A DNA stretch of 64,000 nt, from contig NZ_OY780935.1 of assembly GCF_963675965.1 (NCBI RefSeq), positions 558,001 through 622,000 of the forward strand. Reading direction: 5' to 3'. This document shows, piece after piece, positions 55,692 through 63,866 of this stretch. Numbering within the stretch: position 1 is the first letter of the stretch; each line of letters opens with the position of its first letter. This stretch comes from an uncultured Celeribacter sp. Lineage in GTDB: Bacteria > Pseudomonadota > Alphaproteobacteria > Rhodobacterales > Rhodobacteraceae. The position numbers and the translations under genes are program-made. The notes beneath the pieces are model-generated. The model did no database searches. It was not told the DNA's origin and saw only the letters and a list, made by a program, of their open reading frames with translations.

Positions 55692-56696
55692 TCACCGGGG
55701 CAGCGCCTCTCGCAGCAAATCAAAGCCTGCGCCATCCTTATGTGCACCCTCGGAGAGGACCCGCTTCCAGCGGCGCGCGCCCGGCTGCCCTACAAACAGA
55801 CCCAGCATGTGCCGTGTCACCTGCGCAAGCTTGCCCCCCTCCGCAATATGGCGTCCGATATAGTCCTCCATGGCATAGACCACCTCATTTCGGCTCAACG
55901 GGGCGTGCGGAGCGCGAAACAGCCGCTGGTCTGCCGCACCCAGAATGTCATAGGGCTGATGATAGGCCGCACGCCCCACCATGACCCCATCCATATAACG
56001 CAGTTCTTCCTCAACCATATCAAGGCTTTGAATGCCGCCATTCAGAGACAGATGCAGGTCGGGGAAATTCTGCTTCATCTCATGCACCAAATCATAATCC
56101 AACGGCGGAATATCGCGGTTTTCTTTCGGTGAAAGCCCCTCCAGCCAAGCCTTGCGCGCATGCACCGTGATCCGAGCGATCCCCGCCGCGCGCATCTTTT
56201 CCAGAAATGCCGGCAGGACGCTCTGCGGATCCTGATCGTCCACCCCGATGCGGCACTTCACCGTCACCGGGACATCCTTCGCCGCGACCTGCATCGCGGT
56301 GACACAGTCCGCCACCAGATCCGGTGACTTCATCAAGACCGCACCGAAACAGCCGGATTGCACCCGGTCTGACGGACAGCCAACATTGAGGTTCACCTCG
56401 TCATAGCCCGCATCCACACACATCCGTGTCGCTTCGGCCAGCTCCGCAGGCTCAGATCCCCCCAGCTGCAGCGCCACCGGATGCTCTTCGCTGTTGTAAT
56501 CCAGCAAATGCAGCGCCCCACCCCGCACCAACGCCGGGGCCGTAACCATTTCGGTATAAAGCAAAGCCTCGCGGCTCATCAGCCGGTGCAGATACCGACA
56601 ATGGCGGTCGGTCCAGTTCATCATCGGTGCAATGCTCAACTTTGCATTTCTGCAAATATCTGAATTTACTGCATTTTCATTAATTTTCCGCACCAT
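55692..56696 (-). CDS. dusA: tRNA-dihydrouridine synthase A
   Basis: A flavoenzyme that reduces uridine 20/20a in tRNA D-loops. The 334 residues have LSIAPMMNWTDRHCRYLHRL (from residue 19), the active-site loop NVGCPSDRVQSGCFGAVLM (catalytic Cys near 104), KCRIGVDD and HARKAWLEGLSPKENR. The first ~18 residues (from MVRKINENAVNSDICRN) are AT-rich, lack a good ribosome site and differ from the family's short head; they may have come with a mobile element (see findings). Confidence 0.92.
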   Translation of the reverse strand: MVRKINENAVNSDICRNAKLSIAPMMNWTDRHCRYLHRLMSREALLYTEMVTAPALVRGGALHLLDYNSEEHPVALQLGGSEPAELAEATRMCVDAGYDEVNLNVGCPSDRVQSGCFGAVLMKSPDLVADCVTAMQVAAKDVPVTVKCRIGVDDQDPQSVLPAFLEKMRAAGIARITVHARKAWLEGLSPKENRDIPPLDYDLVHEMKQNFPDLHLSLNGGIQSLDMVEEELRYMDGVMVGRAAYHQPYDILGAADQRLFRAPHAPLSRNEVVYAMEDYIGRHIAEGGKLAQVTRHMLGLFVGQPGARRWKRVLSEGAHKDGAGFDLLREALPR

Positions 56697-56751
56697 TCAG
56701 ATTGTCCGTGTTGTTCTCTTTTTGACCTATTTTCGCCCGTTTCGTGCTATT

Positions 56752-56771
56752 GGAACAACAAAAGTTGTTCC
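56752..56771. promoter_or_regulatory. Inverted repeat directly before the integrase remnant
   Basis: GGAACAAC and GTTGTTCC with a four-base AAAA spacer, ending 3 bases before the GTG of the integrase piece. The word GTTGTTC also occurs at 56710-56716. It may be an integrase arm site or an operator. Confidence 0.45.
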
Positions 56772-56774
56772 GCC

Positions 56775-57033
56775 GTGGCCCACATTATCGAACGAAAGCG
56801 CAGAGACGGCACCGTCGCCTATCTGGCACAGATCGCCATCAAAAGAAAAGGGAAATGGGTGCCCGGGAAGCCCGCAGCTTTGACCGGAAGAGCGCACCAG
56901 CGCATGGCTAAAAAAGAGGATGAAGGACACATTCGTGGTCTGCAGTCGCTTGGGCGTCACCGGGGAAGGTCGCAAGCGCGACCGCAGACCGACGCTGCAA
57001 GAACTGGAGGCGCTGCTGATCATGTTCGGGTGA
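56775..57033 (+). pseudogene. Decayed tyrosine-recombinase (phage integrase) gene
   Basis: Two pieces of one integrase remain. The first, from a GTG at 56775, reads MAHIIERKRRDGTVAYLAQIA, the usual arm-binding head. The second, in another frame at 56920-57033, reads MKDTFVVCSRLGVTGEG then RKRDRRPTLQELEALL, a segment that in intact relatives lies some 130 or more residues later. The region between has been deleted, and the catalytic domain is lost at a junction with an IS3-type fragment. It cannot be active. Confidence 0.8.
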
Positions 57034-57131
57034 ACCCCGTACTTCTTCGAAAGTTACGCCAGCGTCATCTCCTCGCGGATCGCTTCCAATGCGACCTTCG
57101 CCTTGAAATCAGGCGAGTGGTTCTTTGTCAT
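57021..57131 (-). pseudogene. IS3-family transposase OrfA fragment
   Basis: Minus-strand reading from 57131 gives MTKNHSPDFKAKVALEAIRE, then EMTLA, a stop codon, and LSKKYGVHPNMI, a clear match to the helix-turn-helix head of IS3-type OrfA proteins. The in-frame TAA and loss of homology after HPNMI show that it is dead. It abuts the integrase remnant. The 140 bases between it and the EamA gene stop hold no recognisable gene. Confidence 0.75.
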
Positions 57132-57271
57132 TGTAGATCGTTTCTTTCATCATGCGATCCAACTTAAACGCTGGTCCGAATTCCCGCGACCACCTCTGTC
57201 TCAAGCGAGAGCCTTTCCCTTCGGCCTCGGGCGCTGCAAATTCGACGCATTTGCTGTTCCTTGGAACAAGC

Positions 57272-58192
57272 TTATCGTGGTCTGCCAGACCGCGCGACGA
57301 AGGCGCCGACAAGGATCAGAGGGCCCGCTAGAAGAAAGGCCAAACCGGGCACTTCGGCGAAGAAAGCGAACCCGAGCGCAACGGCCCAGAGAACCGACAG
57401 ATATTCGAACGGCGCCAGCGCAGAGGCTTCCGCATGACGGAAGGACAGCGTCATCAGGATATGGGCGAGTCCGCCCACGAGGCCGGTTGCGACCAGCAGC
57501 GCCCCGCCTGCGGCACCGGGCCAGACCCATCCCCATGGAAGGGTCGCGAGGCCACAAAGAGCGGACACGACGGCAAACCAGAAGGCGATGGCACCAGCGC
57601 CTTCGCCCAGCAGTGTCAACCGGCGGACTTGGATCAGCGCGCCCGCCGTCAACACCGCCGTCAACAGACCAAGGGCAACGCCCAGACCGCCTGTATCGGG
57701 CAAGACGCCGGCAAAGGCCGGCAGGCAGAAGGCGGCTGCTCCGGCAAGGCCGAGCACCACGCCGCCGATCCGCCGCGCACTAAGCGGCTCCTTAAGAAGG
57801 ATCCAGCCCAACAGCGCAAGCAGCACGGGTGATAGGTAGGAGAGCATAGTCGCCTCGGCCAGCGGCAGGAGACGGATCGTCGCGAAGGAGGTAAACATCG
57901 CCAGGGCGCCCATCAGGCAGCGGGCCACATGACCGAACGGCCGGGCGGTCAAAAGCCCGTGGGGCCAGTCGCCGCGCCACCACAGGAACAGCACCAGCGG
58001 CAGCAGGGCCACGGCCGAGCGGAAGAACACGACCTGCCCCAATGGAACCGTGTCCCCAAGGGCCTTAACGCAGGCTCCCATCAGCGCGAAGGCGAGTGTG
58101 GATAGGATGCGCAAGGTGATCCCGAGGGTTTCGTTCGTTTCGGGCCGAGGGTGCGCCCTGTGGGTTGTCGGCGGCATGGTTGTCCGCTTCAT
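57272..58192 (-). CDS. EamA (DMT) family transporter
   Basis: A 306-residue inner-membrane protein with about ten helices arranged as two EamA repeats (FALMGACVKALGDTVPLGQVVFFRSAVALLPLVLF and later FEYLSVLWAVALGFAFFAEVPG). The substrate is unknown; the family moves metabolites, often outward. The start overlaps the stop of the ABC ATPase gene by 4 bases (ATGA), so it is translated with the iron-type importer genes, an unusual partner. Confidence 0.9.
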   Translation of the reverse strand: MKRTTMPPTTHRAHPRPETNETLGITLRILSTLAFALMGACVKALGDTVPLGQVVFFRSAVALLPLVLFLWWRGDWPHGLLTARPFGHVARCLMGALAMFTSFATIRLLPLAEATMLSYLSPVLLALLGWILLKEPLSARRIGGVVLGLAGAAAFCLPAFAGVLPDTGGLGVALGLLTAVLTAGALIQVRRLTLLGEGAGAIAFWFAVVSALCGLATLPWGWVWPGAAGGALLVATGLVGGLAHILMTLSFRHAEASALAPFEYLSVLWAVALGFAFFAEVPGLAFLLAGPLILVGAFVARSGRPR

Positions 58193-58953
58193 TCCGGGCT
58201 GAACCGGATATGCGGCCGGCGGGCCTCGGGTGTTCGGACAATATGTGCCTTGACGCGGAACACGTCGCGCAGGGTCTCTTGCGTTAAAACGGCGTCGGGC
58301 GTGCCGCAGGCGCGAACCGCCCCGGCCTCGAAAACGACGATGCGGTCGCAGAACATTGCGGCGAGGTTGAGGTCGTGTAGGGCGATGATGCTGGTCAGGT
58401 CCAGATCGCGGACCATGCGCAGGATTTCGATCTGGTGGTGGATATCTAGGTGGTTTGTCGGCTCGTCCAGGAACAGCACCTGCGGAGTCTGCGCCAAAGC
58501 GCGGGCGATATGCACGCGCTGGCGCTCCCCCCCCGACAAGGTCTGCCATGCCTGCCCCTTGCGCGATGCCATGTCGACGCGATCGAGCGCATGGGCCACG
58601 GCAGCCTCATCACCCTCGGACCAGCCTGCAAGGGCAGATCTGTGCGGTGTCCGGCCAAGCCGCACCACATCCGCCACGGTGACATTGGTGTCGGTGGCCG
58701 CACTTTGCTGGACAAAGGCGACCTGCCGCGACAGCGCCTTGCGCGGGACCTGCGCGATGTCCTGCCCGTTGATCTTGACCCGGCCCGACATGGGGCGCTT
58801 CAACCCGGCCAACAGCCGCAACAGGGATGACTTGCCCGAGCCGTTGGGGCCAACCAGCCCCAGCGTTTCACCACGCATAACCGTAAACGACACGTCTGAT
58901 ACGATGGTTCGGCGCTTGACACCCCATATCAGGCTCTCGGCAACAACGCTCAT
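58189..58953 (-). CDS. Iron-chelate (FecE/FhuC-type) ABC transporter ATPase
   Basis: A 254-residue ATPase of the siderophore/heme/cobalamin importer family: Walker A GPNGSGKSS (near 36), Q-loop AFVQQ, signature LSGGERQRV (near 140) and Walker B VLFLDEPTNHLD (near 160), with the His switch in ALHDLNLA. It overlaps the permease gene by 4 bases. Confidence 0.93.
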   Translation of the reverse strand: MSVVAESLIWGVKRRTIVSDVSFTVMRGETLGLVGPNGSGKSSLLRLLAGLKRPMSGRVKINGQDIAQVPRKALSRQVAFVQQSAATDTNVTVADVVRLGRTPHRSALAGWSEGDEAAVAHALDRVDMASRKGQAWQTLSGGERQRVHIARALAQTPQVLFLDEPTNHLDIHHQIEILRMVRDLDLTSIIALHDLNLAAMFCDRIVVFEAGAVRACGTPDAVLTQETLRDVFRVKAHIVRTPEARRPHIRFSPE

Positions 58954-59987
58954 GTCTGTGGTCTCGCACGATAAAGGATGATGGCAAAGAAAGGCACACC
59001 GACCAGCGCCGTGACAACCCCGATGGGCACAGTCTGCTGTGTCGCAATCATGCGCGAAGCGATGTCGGCGAGCACCATGAAGACCGCGCCCACCATGGCG
59101 CAGGCCGGCAGAAGCCGCATGTGCAAGGTCCCCACGACGTAACGCGCCGCATGGGGCACGACCAGACCGACAAAGCCGATGGCACCGACCATGCTGACAA
59201 TCGTCGCGGTCAAAAGCGCGGTCACGCCGAACAGCAGGATGCGGATGCGGGCCACCGGCACACCAAGCGAAGCCGCGTCCTCATCCCCGAAGGTGAAGGC
59301 GTCCAGCGACCGCGCCATCCAGATGCAGATTGTAAAGCAGATGATCACGACGCCCAGCAAGAGTTGAAAATCCGGCCAGCGGACCCCGCCAAAGCTGCCC
59401 AAGAGCCAGAACATCACATCTCGCGCCTGCTGTGCATTGCCCGACGTCGTAACGATGTAGGAGGTCAGCGCGTTGAACAGCTGCGAAGCCGCAACCCCGG
59501 CGAGGATCGTGTGGTTCGGCCCGCTGGTCGCCCCATTTGACAATAGCGCTACCAGGGCAAAGGCTGCGAAAGCTCCGGCAAACGCCCCAAGCGACAGCGA
59601 CAGACTGCCTGCCCCGATACCCAACACGATAACGCAGACCGCCCCGGTCGAGGCGCCCGCAGAAACGCCCAGCACGAAAGGCTCGGCCAGCGCGTTGCGC
59701 AGAAGCGCCTGCAGAATCGCGCCACAGATCGCCAGACCCGCACCCGCAAGTGCCGCGATCAGGGCGCGGCTCAGGCGCAGGTTCCAGACGACGCTTTGTT
59801 GGATGGGCGCAATCTCGGCGCTGGTAAGGCCCAGTTCGTTGGTCACGGACAGGAAGACCGTCCGCAAGGGGATGTTATAATCGCCAATCGCCGTCGCGGC
59901 GGCGACAGCGAAGACCAGGACGATCAGGGACAGGCAAAGGAAGAGGGCGAGCCGCGCGGTACCGCCCTCTGTCGTGTCAAACGTCAT
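58950..59987 (-). CDS. FecCD family ABC transporter permease
   Basis: A 345-residue permease with about ten helices, and the family motifs RLSRALIAALAGAGLAICGAILQALLRNALAEP (near 75) and VGAIGFVGLVVPHAARYVVG (near 265). One gene encodes the permease, which is presumed to dimerise. ATG at 59987 or GTG at 59990 are both possible; either overlaps the binding-protein stop. Confidence 0.93.
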   Translation of the reverse strand: MTFDTTEGGTARLALFLCLSLIVLVFAVAAATAIGDYNIPLRTVFLSVTNELGLTSAEIAPIQQSVVWNLRLSRALIAALAGAGLAICGAILQALLRNALAEPFVLGVSAGASTGAVCVIVLGIGAGSLSLSLGAFAGAFAAFALVALLSNGATSGPNHTILAGVAASQLFNALTSYIVTTSGNAQQARDVMFWLLGSFGGVRWPDFQLLLGVVIICFTICIWMARSLDAFTFGDEDAASLGVPVARIRILLFGVTALLTATIVSMVGAIGFVGLVVPHAARYVVGTLHMRLLPACAMVGAVFMVLADIASRMIATQQTVPIGVVTALVGVPFFAIILYRARPQT

Positions 59988-60991
59988 CACGGGAGATCAA
60001 GCGCCTTCAGTTGTTCGGCCACTTGCTCGGCACCGTAGAGGGTGCGGATGCTGGGATTCATCGCTGCGCCACTCATGACAACGATCCGGCCATTTTTGAC
60101 CGCATCCATCTGACTGACGGTGGGGTCCGACGTCAGGAAGTCGATCTTGTTCTCGGCGGCGTCCAGATCCCATCGGTTGCGATCTACCTGGGCCGCGACA
60201 AAGACCGTCGGGTCGGCGGCCATGATGCCTTCCCAGCCCACGGCGGGCCAGTCAGCCTCGGTCGTGATGGCGTTTGAGCCACCGAGGATGTCCGCAATGT
60301 AGCCCGACGGGCCGTTGCCGCCGCCAAGATAGGCATCGTCGGCGGGGGACGGGCTGGAGAACCAGAAGAGGAAGGTCAGATCCTCGTTCTCCGCAAATTG
60401 TTCGCGCAGTGCCGCTTCGCGCGATTTGAAATCCGCGGTCAGTGCTTGCCCGCGGTCAGCGACGTCGAAGATCCGTGAGAGATCCTCGATCTCTTTGTAG
60501 AGCAGGTCCATGCTCCAAAGTTCATCACGCGAGCCGTAGGCATCGTTCGCGTCCAGCGTTGTGGAACAGGCACTTGGCGACAAATATGTCGGAATGCCCA
60601 GCGCCTCGAAATCAGACCGCTTGGCGACCTTGCTGTCGGGACCAAGCAGGGTGGTGAGCATGGCCGCCACGAAGTCCGGTTGGGTCGACAGCACCGATTC
60701 CAATGTCGGAAATTCCACTGTCAGCAATTCGACCTTGTCGTTGGCGTCGGCCAGTTCGGGCAACACCGAGTTGGGCCAGAAGGCGGTGGCGGCCATCCTG
60801 TCTTCAAGGCCCAGCAACAGCATGATCTCAGCGCTGTTCTGCCCCAAAGCCACAGCGTTCTGCGGCGCCTCGTCGAAGGTAACCGACTGACCGCAATTCT
60901 CGATCGTCAGAGGATAGTCCGTCTGCGCCTGAACGGCAGCCGCTGACAACGCCAAAGCGGTTGAAAATGCAACAGTGTAGGTGGTGTTCAT
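59987..60991 (-). CDS. FecB-type periplasmic substrate-binding protein
   Basis: A 334-residue protein with a signal peptide (AVQA cleavage near residue 22) and a two-lobed class III binding fold: YPLTIENCGQSVTFDEAPQNAVALGQNSAEIMLLLGLEDR (near 25-65), then PTLESVLSTQPDFVAAM and the C-lobe. The ENCG head is common in siderophore, heme or cobalamin binders of this subgroup. Cys residues near 33 and ~155 could pair. It is first gene of the importer operon. Confidence 0.9.
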   Translation of the reverse strand: MNTTYTVAFSTALALSAAAVQAQTDYPLTIENCGQSVTFDEAPQNAVALGQNSAEIMLLLGLEDRMAATAFWPNSVLPELADANDKVELLTVEFPTLESVLSTQPDFVAAMLTTLLGPDSKVAKRSDFEALGIPTYLSPSACSTTLDANDAYGSRDELWSMDLLYKEIEDLSRIFDVADRGQALTADFKSREAALREQFAENEDLTFLFWFSSPSPADDAYLGGGNGPSGYIADILGGSNAITTEADWPAVGWEGIMAADPTVFVAAQVDRNRWDLDAAENKIDFLTSDPTVSQMDAVKNGRIVVMSGAAMNPSIRTLYGAEQVAEQLKALDLP

Positions 60992-61752
60992 CAAAGATGA
61001 TCTCTTACTTGAGTTGTTTTGTCGGAAATCGGGTACAAGCTTCACTCCGTAGATACAAGAGTGTTTTTATCGGAATCTCAGCAGCATTCTAAATTCGCAA
61101 GGCGATGCCAACGAACCCAAGCGATCAAGATCAGATCTCCCGCCCGAGGTCCAGTTGGCGGGCTTGACCATATCTGCGGGCAAGTTGATTGGTTCAAATG
61201 GTCGCTCAGAGCGACGGACACCGAACGGCCAGAATGAGGCCCGATGAAGGGCACTCCGGATACCCCTGGAAGACGCATTTGGTGTCCATGATTAGTGCAC
61301 CGAGGCAAGCGTTCGTATGGTCGAAGCTAGGGTCAGAATGCATTGATTTTCAGTGTGCTGCGTGCTGCACGGCTCGGAGAACGGAGCGGTGACATGAGCG
61401 ATCTTTACTGGCTGAACGACGAACAGATGGCCAAGCTTGCCCCTTTCTTCCCCTGAGCATCGAACGCCGAGGAAAGCATATTGGCTCGGTCGAGATCGAA
61501 AATTGGCAGCATGACCCGAAGGGCATCGCAGTAAACTTAAGCCGGATACACCTTAGAAACGCTACCAAGCTGTCCAGAAAACTGGGACTATTTCACCGTC
61601 CCCTTTGCAGGTGGCGGGTTTCTATCTCATCTCCGGGCCATAGAGGGCTAGACCAGACAGAAACCCATGAGAGTTAAATCAGCGCGAACGGGTCCGACAG
61701 CACCGAAATTGGACACGCCGCCCCGCGCCCGCGCCACATCTCAAGCAGATCA
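60992..61752. other. Gene-poor stretch with mobile-element scraps
   Basis: About 760 bases without an intact gene. It contains the IS5-like start at 61394, a 12-base inverted repeat with one mismatch (61616-61627 and 61655-61666), and a short GTCCAG/CTGGGAC pair near 61572-61588. The promoter for the FecB operon should lie at its left end; I see no convincing Fur-type box there. Confidence 0.5.
61394..61456 (+). pseudogene. IS5-type transposase N-terminal remnant
   Basis: Twenty codons reading MSDLYWLNDEQMAKLAPFFP, then TGA. This is the usual start of IS5/IS427-group transposases (WLTDEQMARLxPFFP in intact copies). No catalytic DDE part follows, so it is only a scrap. Confidence 0.7.
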
Positions 61753-62442
61753 CTAGCGTTCGAGATAGAACGAGCCGCCGAGTGATCCGTCAGCGAGCGT
61801 CGGGTTGCCGCCGCCGTTCTTATCGGTCAGGCTACCCGTAACCGCCCCCGAGACTGCGCTACCGCCAGCGCCGAGGAAGTTGCCGACAAGCGATACATCG
61901 GCCTCCACGACCTCTCCCTCGAAGGTCAAATCGCCCTCAAGCCCTGCAACGAACGATCCCGTTTGCGTCGCGGGAATGTTAACCCCCCCGATGTTGCCAC
62001 CCGGGATCTCGTTTCGGCTTATGACATTGCCCGCGGACTTCACAGTTAAAGAGCCCGCCACGTCCTGATAGACACCACCTTGGCCATCGCTCACCTTTAC
62101 GTTGGAGGCCCCACCCGACAGAGGGTTGCCGCCCTGACCGTTGGTCCAGTTTACGTCGATATCGAGGTCCGCGATCACCTTGCCGACAATTTCTTGGGTG
62201 TCTGTGACATCCGCCATCAACTGACCCTGATAGTTGGCGGTGATTGACGTCGGCATGTCGGACGTCGGCGCAATTCCCGTTACCCGATCGAAATTCGCCT
62301 GATAGTTTGAGCCGCCAGCGCCCCCCGCACCGCCTCCACCGCCGCCACCAACAGCGCCGCCGCTTGTGGTTGTGTTACAGCCGGCAATCGCAGTGCAAGC
62401 AAGAAGAGCAGCGCCGAAGCGCGACAAGTTGGAATAAGGCAT
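61753..62442 (-). CDS. Gly-rich lipoprotein with TbpB-like beta-barrel character (putative Slam cargo)
   Basis: A 229-residue lipoprotein: lipobox IAGC with Cys at residue 22, a Gly-rich flexible linker (about 30-43), then a beta-rich domain (ITANYQGQLMADV, GSFVAGLEGDLTFEGEVVEADVSLVGNFLG) ending in LADGSLGGSFYLER. The final GSFY-type strand is like the C-terminal barrels of transferrin-binding-protein-B-like surface lipoproteins. A GGAGAG site precedes the ATG. It lies 91 bases downstream of a Slam gene on the same strand, so it is probably carried to the cell surface by it. Confidence 0.75.
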   Translation of the reverse strand: MPYSNLSRFGAALLACTAIAGCNTTTSGGAVGGGGGGGAGGAGGSNYQANFDRVTGIAPTSDMPTSITANYQGQLMADVTDTQEIVGKVIADLDIDVNWTNGQGGNPLSGGASNVKVSDGQGGVYQDVAGSLTVKSAGNVISRNEIPGGNIGGVNIPATQTGSFVAGLEGDLTFEGEVVEADVSLVGNFLGAGGSAVSGAVTGSLTDKNGGGNPTLADGSLGGSFYLER

Positions 62443-62533
62443 GGTTCTCTCCACCGTTGTTCCCCAATCTGGTGGCCTCAAATTGCCGTGTGCTGCCCTC
62501 CCTGTCTCTCCCCTGAACAAAGGAGTGCAACGT

Positions 62534-63865
62534 CTAAAACCGCCGCGTCAGACCAAAGCCCACATCAAAGGCATCGTATGTACTAACGGGGATGTTGGAG
62601 TGCTCACGCTCCGCCACTATTTCGACAAAGGGGGCAAAACCGCCCCATGAAATCTCACTATGACGCATCTGGATCGACAGCGTGTCTCGCCGTGTGCGCT
62701 CTACCACGCCAAAAAGCCCATGCGGCCCGTCATAGGTGCTCGTTTTGACCCGCAGATCTCCGTCAATCGTCACCCCCCCGGCGAACACATGGCTCGCGCC
62801 GAGACCGATTTCCCAAGCTCTCGCTGCGATCTCAGGGCTGTTGGCATCTATGCGCTCGTATTTCAACGACCCTCGCAGGCTCGACCTCGATGACAGCGCG
62901 TGCGTATAGCTCAGGTATCCGACCGACCGCAGACCATCCGCCCCAGGTGCCGTTGGGTGGGTGAGATCCGTGAAGGCAACCCCGAACCCGAGACGCCCCG
63001 AGGCACCTTGTCGCGTGATCGCGTGCAAGGCAAACCCCTGCCCCCGCGAATAGAATGCGCCATCAAGGTAGCGCTCTTGATAGCTCACGCTGGCCTTGAA
63101 AAGCGTGTTTGGTCCCGCCAGAGCGATAATACTCGCGTCCACTAGACCCGTCACATCATCTGCTGTGGTGCCCTCATAAAACGTGCCATCTACACTCAGA
63201 CCGAGCTGCATCTGTAGGCTATCTGAGGCCTGATGGGCATAGGCCAACCCGCCTTGGACTTCCAAACCCGTGGCGGGATCGGCGCGCGACGAGGGATCAA
63301 GCTGCGCCTGACCGAAGCCGAGATCAATCGTCTCCTCTTGCGTTTTGCGCGTGGGGTTGGAGGACGGGACAATGGCGATGCCGAAAGAGCCAGACCACGG
63401 GCTTGGCCTTTCCATGCTCCGTGCCTGCGCCGCGGCATGGTCGCGTTGCGCGGCATTCAACTGCCCACCCCGCGCCAAATCATAGTGATACGCCGCCCGA
63501 TCGCGTTGACCAAGTTTTGCGAGCGTATCCGCCAGTTCAAGGCGAAACCGCGCCACGTCGGGACGGCGGGCAACGAGATCCTCCAAGGCGGCCAAGGCTT
63601 GCGCGGGCTGTCCCGCTTCGCGATGCACCACGGCCAAAAGCCACAAGCGTTGCGCATCCTCATCCGGGGTTTGGGGCGACCATGAAAGCAGCACGGCCTG
63701 CGCCCCCTGCAAGTCGCCTGCAAGGACCAGACTGCGCACGACTTCAGGCGGCGAAACAGACTGCGCGGCCGCGCCGCCACAGCCAAAAGCCACACATAGA
63801 TATACCACGCGGGCCCCTGCTTTCAGGAGCCCGCGCCATTTAAATCCTCGCCCGTTCGAACGCAT
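62534..63865 (-). CDS. Surface lipoprotein assembly modifier (Slam, DUF560) protein
   Basis: A 443-residue outer-membrane protein: signal peptide (AAAQ near 35), TPR repeats (about 45-150, such as RLWLLAVVHREAGQPAQALAALEDLVARRPDVARFRLELADTL), then a 14-strand-type barrel to the terminal GFGLTRRF. This N-TPR plus DUF560 barrel is Slam, which moves lipoproteins to the surface of Neisseria and relatives. The ATG at 63865 gives the signal peptide and sits one base after the upstream gene's stop. The upstream in-frame ATG would lie inside that gene. Confidence 0.85.
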   Translation of the reverse strand: MRSNGRGFKWRGLLKAGARVVYLCVAFGCGGAAAQSVSPPEVVRSLVLAGDLQGAQAVLLSWSPQTPDEDAQRLWLLAVVHREAGQPAQALAALEDLVARRPDVARFRLELADTLAKLGQRDRAAYHYDLARGGQLNAAQRDHAAAQARSMERPSPWSGSFGIAIVPSSNPTRKTQEETIDLGFGQAQLDPSSRADPATGLEVQGGLAYAHQASDSLQMQLGLSVDGTFYEGTTADDVTGLVDASIIALAGPNTLFKASVSYQERYLDGAFYSRGQGFALHAITRQGASGRLGFGVAFTDLTHPTAPGADGLRSVGYLSYTHALSSRSSLRGSLKYERIDANSPEIAARAWEIGLGASHVFAGGVTIDGDLRVKTSTYDGPHGLFGVVERTRRDTLSIQMRHSEISWGGFAPFVEIVAEREHSNIPVSTYDAFDVGFGLTRRF

Positions 63866-63866
63866 C

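Noticed and set aside
56727..57023. A 98-codon minus-strand frame across the dusA-integrase gap
   Set aside because: Its first codons are the tail of the dead IS3 fragment and the rest is antisense to the integrase head; no ribosome site.
62310..62350. A run of GCC/ACC triplets that looks like a simple repeat
   Set aside because: It encodes the Gly-rich linker of the lipoprotein and needs no other explanation.
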